Source of the DNA: Robertkochia marina
GTDB lineage: Bacteria; Bacteroidota; Bacteroidia; Flavobacteriales; Flavobacteriaceae
Length of the DNA stretch: 64,000 bases
Assembly (NCBI RefSeq): GCF_004799345.1
Contig: NZ_SSMC01000001.1
Location: 868,001 to 932,000, forward strand
Reading direction: 5' to 3'
Part shown: positions 25,426 through 33,185 of the stretch, in pieces
How positions within the stretch are numbered: the first letter of the stretch is position 1
How the letters are laid out: each line of letters starts with the position of its first letter
The notes under the pieces: generated by a model
What the model saw: the letters and a program-made list of their open reading frames with translations, nothing else
The model's database searches: none
What the model was told of the DNA's origin: nothing
Program-made: the position numbers and the translations under genes

Positions 25426-25433
25426 TATATTTG
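25426..25433 (+). promoter_or_regulatory. Promoter -7 element for the J-domain gene
   Basis: TATATTTG, exact consensus, ends 18 bp before the ATG at 25452 and overlaps the alternative TTG start at 25431, which supports the later start. Just upstream (25383-25404) the octamer GCAAACTG occurs twice, 6 bp apart. Confidence 0.5.
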
Positions 25434-25451
25434 AACTCTCAAAGTACTACT

Positions 25452-26183
25452 ATGTATAAATGGATAGGCGCATTTATTGGTTTCCTTCTATATCGTTTTC
25501 CGGGAGCCGTACTCGGATTTTTTATTGGGAGCTTTATTGATGGCATTAAGGTTTCGCGGGTAGATCCCGGAACTATTTTTGGCAGCCGGGGTAATGAGGT
25601 GAGTCCGGCAGATTTTGAATTAAATCTTCTATCTCTTTGCTCTATTGTGATCAAGGCTGATGGCCGGGTGAACACCACAGAACTCGATTATGTACGCAGG
25701 TATTTTGTGTCTACCTACGGAAAAGAAAAGGCGAATGCCATTTTCCGAACCTTTAATGAGGTGGTTAAAAACCGGGAGGTTAATGCCCGTCGTATTTGTT
25801 TGTACCTAAACACAAAGCTGGGGTACGCGGTCAGGTTGCAGCTCATTCACTTTCTTTTCGGTATTGCCGCGGCAGATGGCGCCGTTAGTGAGAAAGAAAG
25901 CGGGAAGATCCTTGAAATAGCCGGATTCTTTCGCATAAGTTACCGGGATTTTGAAAGTGTTAAGGCCATGTTTGTCAATTCTGCCGATAACGCCTATAAG
26001 ATCCTTGAAATAGAATCTACGGCTTCAGTAGCTGAGATCAAGAAAGCCTATCGTCAGATGGTGAAAAAATATCACCCCGATAAAGTACGCTCTCAGGATG
26101 AAGCCATTAAAAAAGGGGCCGAAGATAAGTTCAGGCAGGTACAAAAAGCCTACGAACAGATCCAGAAAGAAAGAGGGTTTTAG
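25452..26183 (+). CDS. DjlA-like protein: membrane segment, TerB-like domain, C-terminal J domain
   Basis: A 243-residue protein. The N-terminus (MYKWIGAFIGFLLYRFPGAV) is a glycine-rich hydrophobic segment as in DjlA anchors. Residues about 55-175 are a helical TerB-like domain (IVIKADGRVNTTELDYVRRY and AAADGAVSEKESGKI). Residues about 182-243 are a J domain with the HPD motif (VKKYHPDKVRSQDE), which stimulates DnaK ATPase. DjlA-type co-chaperones recruit DnaK to the membrane. The TTG at 25431 is rejected because it overlaps the promoter element. Stands as a single gene. Confidence 0.9.
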   Translation: MYKWIGAFIGFLLYRFPGAVLGFFIGSFIDGIKVSRVDPGTIFGSRGNEVSPADFELNLLSLCSIVIKADGRVNTTELDYVRRYFVSTYGKEKANAIFRTFNEVVKNREVNARRICLYLNTKLGYAVRLQLIHFLFGIAAADGAVSEKESGKILEIAGFFRISYRDFESVKAMFVNSADNAYKILEIESTASVAEIKKAYRQMVKKYHPDKVRSQDEAIKKGAEDKFRQVQKAYEQIQKERGF

Positions 26184-26325
26184 ATCCTTGACAGGGCCTG
26201 ACGAATATTTACATGGTTCTCAGGAGGTGTTAATGGAGGGGGTGTCACCTGGAGTCTGGCAGGAAATAACTATAAGGCCGTCTATTTTCGTAGGGTAGGT
26301 AGTTCATTCTTTTCACGAATTATTG

Positions 26326-26333
26326 TAAGTTTG
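26326..26333 (+). promoter_or_regulatory. Promoter -7 element for the HupE-like gene
   Basis: TAAGTTTG, exact -7 consensus, 27 bp before the ATG at 26361. Confidence 0.5.
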
Positions 26334-26360
26334 ACCGTACCTGAATTTTAACCTCAAATT

Positions 26361-26948
26361 ATGACTGACTTTTGGTTCAATGTGAAGCTGGGACTCACCC
26401 ATGTTTTAGATATTAATGCCTACGACCATATTCTTTTTCTTATTGCGCTTACGGTGCCTTATACCTTTAAAGACTGGAAAAAGGTACTTTGGCTCGTAAC
26501 GGTTTTTACCATTGGACATTCGATAAGTTTACTTCTGGGGTCGTATAATGTGATCGCAGTAAATAGCGCCTGGGTTGAGTTTTTAATACCCGTTACCATT
26601 TTGTTGACGGCTCTGTTTAATGTATTTACTGCCGGGAAGGGAGCGCGAAAGGAGAAAATGGGGATTAATTTCTTTGTGACCTTATTTTTCGGATTGATTC
26701 ACGGTCTTGGATTCTCCGGTTTTTTCAGGATGAATGTAGAAGGCAGAGATAATAAATTACTGACCTTACTTGAGTTCGCCCTTGGGGTCGAAGCTGCTCA
26801 GATCATTGTGGTGTTGGCAGTGCTTTTACTCGGGTTCCTGATACAGGCCGTATTCCGGTTCAATAAACGTGATTGGGTCATGGTGATCTCTTCGATAGTG
26901 ATCGGAGTGGCCCTGCCCATCTTAAGAGATACCTATCTCAGTTTATAG
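26361..26948 (+). CDS. HupE/UreJ family membrane protein
   Basis: A 195-residue protein with about six hydrophobic segments. The DFWFNVKLGLTHVLDINAYD start with conserved His, the FTIGHSISLLLG motif and FFGLIHGLGFSGFFR are typical of HupE/UreJ proteins, which have been linked to nickel or cobalt uptake. No hydrogenase or urease gene is nearby, so the metal and purpose are unknown; in Flavobacteria such genes are often orphan. A strong terminator follows. Confidence 0.88.
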   Translation: MTDFWFNVKLGLTHVLDINAYDHILFLIALTVPYTFKDWKKVLWLVTVFTIGHSISLLLGSYNVIAVNSAWVEFLIPVTILLTALFNVFTAGKGARKEKMGINFFVTLFFGLIHGLGFSGFFRMNVEGRDNKLLTLLEFALGVEAAQIIVVLAVLLLGFLIQAVFRFNKRDWVMVISSIVIGVALPILRDTYLSL

Positions 26949-27014
26949 AAAATTTTAATAGCTATAGTGTTGTAAATCAGTAACAAACCTTATATCTTCG
27001 TTAAACATCGAAGG

Positions 27015-27050
27015 AAGCAACCTATATGATCAGATAGAGTTGCTTTTTTT
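27015..27050 (+). terminator. Intrinsic terminator after the HupE-like gene
   Basis: AAGCAAC pairs with GTTGCTT, with an inner CTAT/ATAG helix and one bulged A, followed by a T-run. A smaller CTTCG/CGAAG hairpin precedes it at 26996-27013. Confidence 0.8.
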
Positions 27051-27065
27051 GACCCAAATTCACCT

Positions 27066-27500
27066 ATGTCAGAGAAAAAACAGCTGAAGTACGATAAAGC
27101 CTACTTGCGAATGGCCCGGGAATGGGGAAAATTGTCATATTGCAAAAGAAAGCAGGTTGGGGCAGTTATTGTTAAAGACCGAATGATCATCTCCGATGGT
27201 TATAACGGCACCCCTACAGGATTTGAAAATTACTGTGAAGATGATGAGGGTTATACCAAGTGGTATGTGCTTCATGCAGAGGCTAACGCTATCTTAAAGG
27301 TGGCCTCTTCAACACAGTCCTGTAAAGGAGCTACCCTGTATATCACCTTATCGCCCTGTAAGGAGTGCAGCAAATTGGTGCACCAGGCAGGAATTACTCG
27401 TGTGGTTTATCACAGTGCCTATAAGGATGACTCCGGTATGCAATTTCTCTCCAGGGCAGGTGTGGAATTGGTTCATATGCCAACCTTAGAAGATGATTAA
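27066..27500 (+). CDS. dCMP deaminase family protein
   Basis: A 144-residue zinc enzyme of the deoxycytidylate deaminase (ComEB) group, which makes dUMP for thymidylate synthesis. The zinc and proton-shuttle motif HAEANAIL and the second zinc motif SPCKECSKLVHQAGI are intact. The N-terminal KRKQVGAVIVKD and the NGTPTGFENYCE substrate-site stretch match dCMP deaminases rather than cytidine deaminases. Its TAA is directly followed by the ATG of the S41 protease gene, so the two are co-transcribed. Confidence 0.9.
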   Translation: MSEKKQLKYDKAYLRMAREWGKLSYCKRKQVGAVIVKDRMIISDGYNGTPTGFENYCEDDEGYTKWYVLHAEANAILKVASSTQSCKGATLYITLSPCKECSKLVHQAGITRVVYHSAYKDDSGMQFLSRAGVELVHMPTLEDD

Positions 27501-29093
27501 ATGAAGCTTAAATCGTATTTACTACCCTTTGTACTCGCAATGGCTTTCGCATTTGGATTGCTCATAGGGGGTAAATTAAATTTTAACGATACGCCCGAGA
27601 AGCTCTTCTCGACCAACTCCAAGAAAGATAAATTGAACAGACTCATCGACTACATTGATTATGAATATGTAGATGAGGTGAATACCGATAGTATCGTTGA
27701 TGTTACGGTAAATAATATTCTCGATAAGCTCGATCCGCATTCGGTATATATTCCCAGGCAGGAGGCAGCCAGGGTGGCTGATAATATGAAGGGTGATTTT
27801 GTGGGTGTAGGAATAAGCTTCAACATGTTCAAGGATACCGTTGCCGTGATCAGGCCCCTGGAAGGAGGTCCCAGTATGTTGGCCGGTATCAGGGCGGGCG
27901 ACAGGATCCTGGTGGCCGATGAGGATACACTTTACGGGAAAAATTACAATAACGAAATGGTGGTCAGAAAACTCAGGGGTATGGTCAATACGCCTGTGAA
28001 TCTGAAGGTCTACCGAAAATCTGAAGACAAGGTCTACGATGTAGAGATCAATCGCTCTAAGGTGCCACTGCCCAGCCTTGACGCCTATTATATGCTTACC
28101 GAAGACCTGGGGTATATTCGTCTGAATCGTTTTGCTGAGAGTACCTTTAAGGAATTTAAGGTTGCCATGAAGGCCTTAAAATCAATGGGCATGAAAAAGC
28201 TTGCCCTGGATCTCAGAGATAATCCCGGAGGCTATTTGGGAATTGCCGAACAAATAACCGATGAATTTCTTCCTTCCCGAAAACTGATGCTTTTTACCCG
28301 GAATAAAAGCGGGGCTGTAGAACAATCTTTTGCCACTCGTCGTGGGGATTTTGAAGATGGAGAGGTCTTTGTGATGCTTAACGAGAAGTCTGCTTCAGCC
28401 AGTGAGATCGTGGCCGGAGCCATACAAGACAACGACCGGGGTACCATCGTTGGCCGTCGTTCATTCGGAAAGGGTCTGGTACAGCGTGAAATGGAACTAG
28501 GTGACGGCTCTTCTGTCCGGCTTACTGTTTCAAGATATTATACTCCAACGGGCCGATCTATTCAGAGGTCTTATGAAAATGGCACCGATGATTATTATGA
28601 GCAGTTCTATAAGCGTTATGACAATGGCGAATTGTATTCAGCAGATAGTATAAGGGTGGCAGATTCTCTGGTGTTTAAAACACCTAAGGGGAAGATCGTT
28701 TACGGAGGGGGAGGCATTATTCCGGATATTTTTGTACCCCTTGAGGAAACGAGAAAAGAAACCTATTATAACGGATTTTTTGAATCGGGTATTATGTCTT
28801 TCTACGTTTTTGAGTACCTGGATGCGCATCGTGAAGACTTCGTCGATATGGATTTTGAAGTATTCCAGGAAGAGTTCACCGTGGGAAATGAATTTGTGGA
28901 TGGCTTTGAGAAATACCTGAGAAAGGCAGATTTTGATGCCGACCTTTATGAGTATCGGGATAGCGCTAAAAAATACATCAAAGCAACCATAGCAGAACAG
29001 CTCTACGGCCAAAATGCCTATCAGCAGGTGCTGCGAAAAGAAGATCCCATGATTCTTGCCGTGATCGATATCAGCAAAAAGTCTGATCTGTAA
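27501..29093 (+). CDS. S41 family carboxy-terminal processing protease
   Basis: A 530-residue periplasmic serine protease (CtpA/Prc family). An N-terminal hydrophobic segment (about 6-22) is a signal or anchor. A PDZ domain follows (about 90-180; GVGISFNMFKDTVAVI and AGIRAGDRILVADEDTLYG). The catalytic domain has the Ser in NEKSASASEIVAGA and the Lys in RRSFGKGLVQ, the Ser-Lys dyad of the family. A ~150-residue helical C-terminal extension follows, as in many Bacteroidetes members. It starts immediately after the dCMP deaminase stop. Substrates are presumably cell-envelope proteins. Confidence 0.93.
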   Translation: MKLKSYLLPFVLAMAFAFGLLIGGKLNFNDTPEKLFSTNSKKDKLNRLIDYIDYEYVDEVNTDSIVDVTVNNILDKLDPHSVYIPRQEAARVADNMKGDFVGVGISFNMFKDTVAVIRPLEGGPSMLAGIRAGDRILVADEDTLYGKNYNNEMVVRKLRGMVNTPVNLKVYRKSEDKVYDVEINRSKVPLPSLDAYYMLTEDLGYIRLNRFAESTFKEFKVAMKALKSMGMKKLALDLRDNPGGYLGIAEQITDEFLPSRKLMLFTRNKSGAVEQSFATRRGDFEDGEVFVMLNEKSASASEIVAGAIQDNDRGTIVGRRSFGKGLVQREMELGDGSSVRLTVSRYYTPTGRSIQRSYENGTDDYYEQFYKRYDNGELYSADSIRVADSLVFKTPKGKIVYGGGGIIPDIFVPLEETRKETYYNGFFESGIMSFYVFEYLDAHREDFVDMDFEVFQEEFTVGNEFVDGFEKYLRKADFDADLYEYRDSAKKYIKATIAEQLYGQNAYQQVLRKEDPMILAVIDISKKSDL

Positions 29094-29103
29094 TCAACCC
29101 TTT

Positions 29104-29715
29104 TTACTTTGCAACCTTGTCGTGTACCTTGGTATGAATCCCGTCATTCCATAAGGTGAGAATATCGGTGGCAACCTGTGCCCCGCTTCCTGCTGCGATG
29201 GCAAATTGACTTCGCCATCCGGCAAGTGTGCCGGCCACCCAAATTCCGGGAGTCACCAGGTGATTGGTGTTTCTCAGCTGAATACGGTTTTTATCAGCAG
29301 GAGATAAGGCATGAGGCTCTATATAGGATTCCAGTCCTTTTATGTTAAAGAGGTCGGTATAACCTACCGCAATGACCACCTTGTTTGCTGTATAAACCGA
29401 TTTGCTGGTTCTTACCTGAAATACCCCTGTATCCTCTGAGATCTCAAGTACTTTTTCTTTATGAATCTGATCTATATGAGGGTAAAGGGTAGCGAGCTGT
29501 TGTTTTCCTTCTTCTAAAATATCGATCCCAAGGGTTCCCGGTTTTAAACCAAGTACATTATTGAACAGGGCATTTTGAAGATGAGACGCCTTCTGATGCA
29601 TGATGATGCCGGTAACCTTATCAAGGGCATAGGGTTTGTTTACTGCAGAACCAATTACAAGAGCACATTGCATGCCCGCAGCACCTCCACCTATAATGAG
29701 CAGATCGTACTTCAT
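29104..29715 (-). CDS. Short FAD-dependent oxidoreductase, thioredoxin reductase-like, lacking the NADPH domain
   Basis: A 203-residue protein with an N-terminal FAD-binding motif (DLLIIGGGAAGMQCALVIG) and the C-terminal FAD motif (TPGIWVAGTLAGWRSQFAIA). Between them there is no second Rossmann domain and no redox-active CxxC, so it is a single-domain flavoprotein about two thirds the length of thioredoxin reductase. The gene looks intact, not frameshifted: both ends of the FAD fold are present. Electron donor and acceptor are unknown. Its start overlaps the stop of the small membrane protein gene by 4 bp. Confidence 0.8.
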   Translation of the reverse strand: MKYDLLIIGGGAAGMQCALVIGSAVNKPYALDKVTGIIMHQKASHLQNALFNNVLGLKPGTLGIDILEEGKQQLATLYPHIDQIHKEKVLEISEDTGVFQVRTSKSVYTANKVVIAVGYTDLFNIKGLESYIEPHALSPADKNRIQLRNTNHLVTPGIWVAGTLAGWRSQFAIAAGSGAQVATDILTLWNDGIHTKVHDKVAK

Positions 29716-29915
29716 TTTTTCTCCTTTACCTTGTCCTGTATTTTCTTTGAGATGTTTAAAATGATAAGCAGTAATACCGCACAGAGGGCAGCAACCACCC
29801 CGATAAGGGCAATGGCACTGTCGCCTTCCAGCGGATTGCTGAAATCTACAAGGGTTGCGTTATAAATGATAAGGCCTAAGGCTATAACGATAAGGATGAT
29901 GTTGAATACTTTCAT
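29712..29915 (-). CDS. Small two-helix membrane protein (hypothetical)
   Basis: A 67-residue protein with hydrophobic helices at about 4-22 and 34-56 and a lysine-rich C-terminal tail (KKIQDKVKEKK), predicted inner-membrane. I do not recognise a family. It starts 9 bp after the MarC gene and overlaps the flavoprotein gene by 4 bp, so all three form one operon; the tight spacing makes it likely to be real and perhaps a membrane anchor or partner for the flavoprotein, which is inference. Confidence 0.7.
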   Translation of the reverse strand: MKVFNIILIVIALGLIIYNATLVDFSNPLEGDSAIALIGVVAALCAVLLLIILNISKKIQDKVKEKK

Positions 29916-29924
29916 AGCAAGTTT

Positions 29925-30503
29925 TTAAAGTAATCCTGAAATGTTGGTAGTAAATAGTTTTACAGCAATGGCCAGCAGAATAACACCAAAGATCTTTCGT
30001 ATAACAGCCAATCCTGATTTCCCCATTACCTTCTCTATTTTCTTAGACGATTTCAGAATAATGTATACAAAGATAATGTTAGCAATGATGGCTACAATAA
30101 TATTTTCCACATGATATTCGGCCCTGAGGGATAGTATGGAGGTAAGGGTTCCTGCTCCGGCAATTAAAGGAAAGGCCAGAGGAACAATGGAAGCGGTTTC
30201 CGGGGCGTCGTCCTTGTAAAGGGTGATACCAAGGATCATCTCAAGCGCCAGGAAAAAAAGGATAAAACTACCGGCAACTGCAAATGAATTTACATCAATA
30301 CCAATGAGCTTCAGGATAGACTCTCCAATAAACAAAAATGCGATCATGATCACCGAGGCAACCAAGGCGGCTTTCTCTGATTGAATATGACCGGCTTTTG
30401 CTCTCAGGTCAACAATGATGGGAACACTGCCAATAATATCTATAACCGCAAAAAGGATCATGGTGGCAGGAGTGATCTCAGAAATGCTCAAATTCATGGA
30501 CAT
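29925..30503 (-). CDS. MarC family membrane protein
   Basis: A 192-residue integral membrane protein with about six hydrophobic segments, matching the MarC/UPF0056 family (AVIDIIGSVPIIVDLRAKAG, PLAFPLIAGAGTLTSILSL). The family was once linked to multiple antibiotic resistance but its function is unproven. The ATG at 30503 is used; the Met two codons later is equally possible. First gene of the operon with the small membrane protein and the flavoprotein, with a -7 element 24 bp upstream. Confidence 0.9.
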   Translation of the reverse strand: MSMNLSISEITPATMILFAVIDIIGSVPIIVDLRAKAGHIQSEKAALVASVIMIAFLFIGESILKLIGIDVNSFAVAGSFILFFLALEMILGITLYKDDAPETASIVPLAFPLIAGAGTLTSILSLRAEYHVENIIVAIIANIIFVYIILKSSKKIEKVMGKSGLAVIRKIFGVILLAIAVKLFTTNISGLL

Positions 30504-30526
30504 AGAGGTTAAAAAAAAATTGGCCG

Positions 30527-30534
30527 CAAAGGTA
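30527..30534 (-). promoter_or_regulatory. Promoter -7 element for the MarC operon
   Basis: TACCTTTG on the minus strand, exact -7 consensus, about 24 bp before the MarC ATG. Confidence 0.5.
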
Positions 30535-30616
30535 CTGATAACTATGAGATTAACATTAATTCCAGGTTAAAATTTTGGAGTCTTTTTTAGGTGCCGTATG
30601 AGTCGTAAAAACAAGG

Positions 30617-30624
30617 TATCTTTG
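30617..30624 (+). promoter_or_regulatory. Promoter -7 element for the DUF3109 gene
   Basis: TATCTTTG, exact -7 consensus, ends only 4 bp before the ATG at 30629, so the transcript would be nearly leaderless. Confidence 0.5.
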
Positions 30625-30628
30625 CACC

Positions 30629-31204
30629 ATGTTTCAATTGGGAAAAAGTATCGTATCAGAAGAGATCCTGGAAAATGATTTTGTGTGTAATCTGAACGCA
30701 TGCAAAGGTGGATGTTGTGTAGAAGGAGAAGCGGGAGCACCGCTTGAGGAAGACGAACTATCCATCATGCAGGAGATATACCCCAAAGTAAAACCCTATC
30801 TCAGAGAACAGGGGGTACAGGCTGTTGAAGAACAAGGCGTTTATATAAAAGGCAAGGACGGAGAATGGGAAACTCCGCTGGTAAATGGATCAGAATGTGC
30901 CTATGTTACCTTTGATGATAAAGGTACAGCACTTTGTGGTATCGAACAGGCATACATGCAGGGAGCCATAGATTGGAAGAAACCCCTTTCCTGTCACCTA
31001 TATCCTGTGCGTATAAAACAATATGCCGAATTTTCTGCTGTGAATTATCACAAATGGTATATCTGCGACGATGCCTGCTCCCTGGGCAAAGAACTGGGTG
31101 TTCCCGTTTATAAGTTTGTCAAGGATGCCTTGATAAGAAAATTCGGGGAAGCCTGGTACGAAGAACTGGAAAGTGTGGCCCGGGAACTGAAAGAAAGCAG
31201 ATAA
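30629..31204 (+). CDS. DUF3109 cysteine-rich protein
   Basis: A 191-residue soluble protein. A CNLNACKGGCC cluster near residue 20, CGIEQAY, SCHLYPVR and CDDACSLGKE supply conserved cysteines as in DUF3109 and the related YkgJ-like zinc or iron-sulfur binding proteins. Function is unknown; a metal site is inferred from the cysteine pattern. It is a single-gene unit divergent from the MarC operon. Confidence 0.85.
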   Translation: MFQLGKSIVSEEILENDFVCNLNACKGGCCVEGEAGAPLEEDELSIMQEIYPKVKPYLREQGVQAVEEQGVYIKGKDGEWETPLVNGSECAYVTFDDKGTALCGIEQAYMQGAIDWKKPLSCHLYPVRIKQYAEFSAVNYHKWYICDDACSLGKELGVPVYKFVKDALIRKFGEAWYEELESVARELKESR

Positions 31205-31323
31205 GTAAAATTAAATTACTCTCAGAAGCGGTTATTATTTATAATGCCCGTAAAGTTTATTGAATTCTCCGGATGCTTTTTAAAACGATAAACATTCGCT
31301 GTAATCCCTCTTTATGGTTCCTC

Positions 31324-31569
31324 TTAAGGACAAGTTTCAAGACACTTTGCATTCAGGGCACGTAATTCTTTCCCGCTGTAATAAGTGTCTTCTCCTATAA
31401 CATCATCTGCGGTTAGGTGCTTTGGTAAATATTGGTTGATCTCGGGATAAAAATTGCAATTACAACCATCGGGATCTATCTCCTCCCTCGTACAGGCATA
31501 AAAGGTAAGTCCACCTAACAGGATCACCGCAACAGATCTGCCGACTTTAGAAACCATCTTCTTCTTCAT
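31324..31569 (-). CDS. Small cysteine-rich lipoprotein (hypothetical)
   Basis: An 81-residue protein with a lipoprotein signal peptide (basic start, hydrophobic SVAVILLGGLTFYAC, lipid-bearing Cys26). The mature part has four more cysteines: Cys36 and Cys38 in DGCNCNFY, and Cys76 and Cys80 at the very C-terminus (AKCLETCP), so two disulfides or a metal site are possible. I do not recognise a family. It stands alone between the DUF3109 gene and the long gap before nrdB. Confidence 0.6.
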   Translation of the reverse strand: MKKKMVSKVGRSVAVILLGGLTFYACTREEIDPDGCNCNFYPEINQYLPKHLTADDVIGEDTYYSGKELRALNAKCLETCP

Positions 31570-32123
31570 ATTACTTCGTGTTTTTGGTATTAGTTATTAC
31601 AATAATACTGTTGCATTTTAGTTGGGGTGTTAAGTGGAAGTTAGGGGATTGTTAGATTTTCTTTCTTTATGAAGAAAAATAATCAATAACTTGACAATCA
31701 GGCTATTATAAATTTAATAAAAATTTCGGGAGGTTGTCAGTATAATTGAAAATACACCCTCCTTTAGGTTTTTATCCCGTCTTAAGGATCTTAAGAATAC
31801 TACCTTTTTTTCGGGTAGCTTATACGTTCGCGTTCACCCGTCTGTATTCACTTTGAAGCATAATTGAAGTGAGGTATTATGAACTGCCTGACAAAGTCGA
31901 TTTTGTTGCACACTTCCTTTTTAAGAATTCAGTATTAGTGTTCAGGGTTTACGAATTTATTCCTTATAGCCATTGACCTGGTGACACATTTCAACAATTT
32001 GTGTTAAAAACTTTTAAATCTTATAGGTTCAACAACCTTTCAAAATCACCCTTCTTTTTAAATCTTTGTTAGTCCCCCGAGTCTTCAAAATTTATCGTAA
32101 TCCCTTTAAAACGAGCATAGAAT
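31570..32123 (+). other. Long AT-rich intergenic region upstream of nrdB
   Basis: I see no gene in these 554 bp. It holds several inverted repeats: TTTTCTT/AAGAAAA (31657-31678), CTACC/GGTAG (31800-31818), TCACTT/AAGTGA (31848-31872) and ACACA/TGTGT with an 11-bp spacer (31984-32004). The last is reminiscent of, but longer than, a 16-bp NrdR box. No exact -7 promoter element was found near nrdB, although TTTAAATCTTTG at 32057-32068 is close. Regulation of dNTP synthesis through this leader is plausible. Confidence 0.4.
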
Positions 32124-33104
32124 ATGTCTGAGGTAAAAGAACCCATCTTACAGGAGAACAAAGATCGCTTTGTTATTTTTCCAATTCAACACCACGACAT
32201 CTGGGAGTGGTATAAAAAGCAGGAAGCTTGCTTCTGGACGGCAGAAGAGATAGATCTTCACCAGGATCTGAATGACTGGAACAACAAGCTCACAGCCGAT
32301 GAGCAGTATTTTATTAAGCACATCCTCGCATTTTTTGCTGCTTCAGATGGGATCGTGAACGAGAATCTGGCTGAGAATTTCGTTAATGAGGTGCAATATT
32401 CGGAAGCCAAATTTTTCTACGGTTTTCAGATCATGATGGAAAACATTCATTCGGAGACTTATTCTCTTCTGATCGATACCTATGTAAAAGATGAGAAGGA
32501 AAAGAACGTACTTTTTAAGGCTATTGAAAATTTTCCTGCCATCAAGAAGAAGGCCGAATGGGCATTGCGGTGGATAGAATCGCCGAGTTTTGCTGAGCGA
32601 CTCATAGCCTTTGCTGCGGTAGAAGGAATATTTTTTTCGGGTGCATTTTGTTCTATTTTTTGGTTGAAGAAGCGTGGTTTGATGCCCGGTCTGACTTTTT
32701 CTAATGAATTGATCTCGCGAGACGAAGGGATGCACTGTGATTTTGCCGTTCACCTGCACAATAAGCACCTGGTGAATAAGGTGCCAAAGGAAAGGATCAG
32801 GGAGATCATCACCAATGCTCTTGATATAGAACGTGAATTCATTACAGAATCACTTCCTGTAAGCCTTATCGGGATGAATGCGACCCTGATGACTCAATAC
32901 CTTGAATTTGTGACCGACAGGCTTTTGGTGGAGCTGGAGTGTGAAAAAATATATAACTCATCCAATCCATTTGACTTTATGGATATGATCTCTCTGCAGG
33001 GTAAGACTAACTTTTTTGAGAAAAGGGTTTCTGAATATCAAAAGGCAGGAGTATTGAATAAAGACGAGTCTGACCAAAAGATCAGCTTTGACGCTGACTT
33101 TTAA
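32124..33104 (+). CDS. nrdB: Ribonucleotide-diphosphate reductase subunit beta (class Ia, eukaryote-like)
   Basis: A 326-residue ferritin-fold protein holding the di-iron centre and tyrosyl radical needed for NDP reduction. Metal and radical motifs: [24 protein letters not shown] (with the radical Tyr three residues after the His-Ser-Glu), [10 protein letters not shown] and [10 protein letters not shown]. The sequence is strikingly like animal R2 along its length, and ends in FDADF, the tail that docks R2 to R1 in eukaryotes. nrdA follows after 81 bp. Confidence 0.97.
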   Translation: MSEVKEPILQENKDRFVIFPIQHHDIWEWYKKQEACFWTAEEIDLHQDLNDWNNKLTADEQYFIKHILAFFAASDGIVNENLAENFVNEVQYSEAKFFYGFQIMMENIHSETYSLLIDTYVKDEKEKNVLFKAIENFPAIKKKAEWALRWIESPSFAERLIAFAAVEGIFFSGAFCSIFWLKKRGLMPGLTFSNELISRDEGMHCDFAVHLHNKHLVNKVPKERIREIITNALDIEREFITESLPVSLIGMNATLMTQYLEFVTDRLLVELECEKIYNSSNPFDFMDMISLQGKTNFFEKRVSEYQKAGVLNKDESDQKISFDADF

Positions 33105-33185
33105 TACCTGCTCCGGAATTTCCCGGGGGTAGTGGTGTAAAGTACATTTTAAACTAACCAACCTAAACTTTTTTAATTGTAGCCT

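Noticed and set aside
29104-29715. Frameshifted thioredoxin reductase pseudogene
   Set aside because: Both FAD motifs are in one continuous frame with intact start and stop and coupled neighbours, so it looks like a genuine short flavoprotein.
31984-32004. NrdR box before nrdB
   Set aside because: The inverted repeat is 21 bp with an 11-bp spacer and lacks the central AT-rich NrdR consensus of the 16-bp box; only a loose resemblance.
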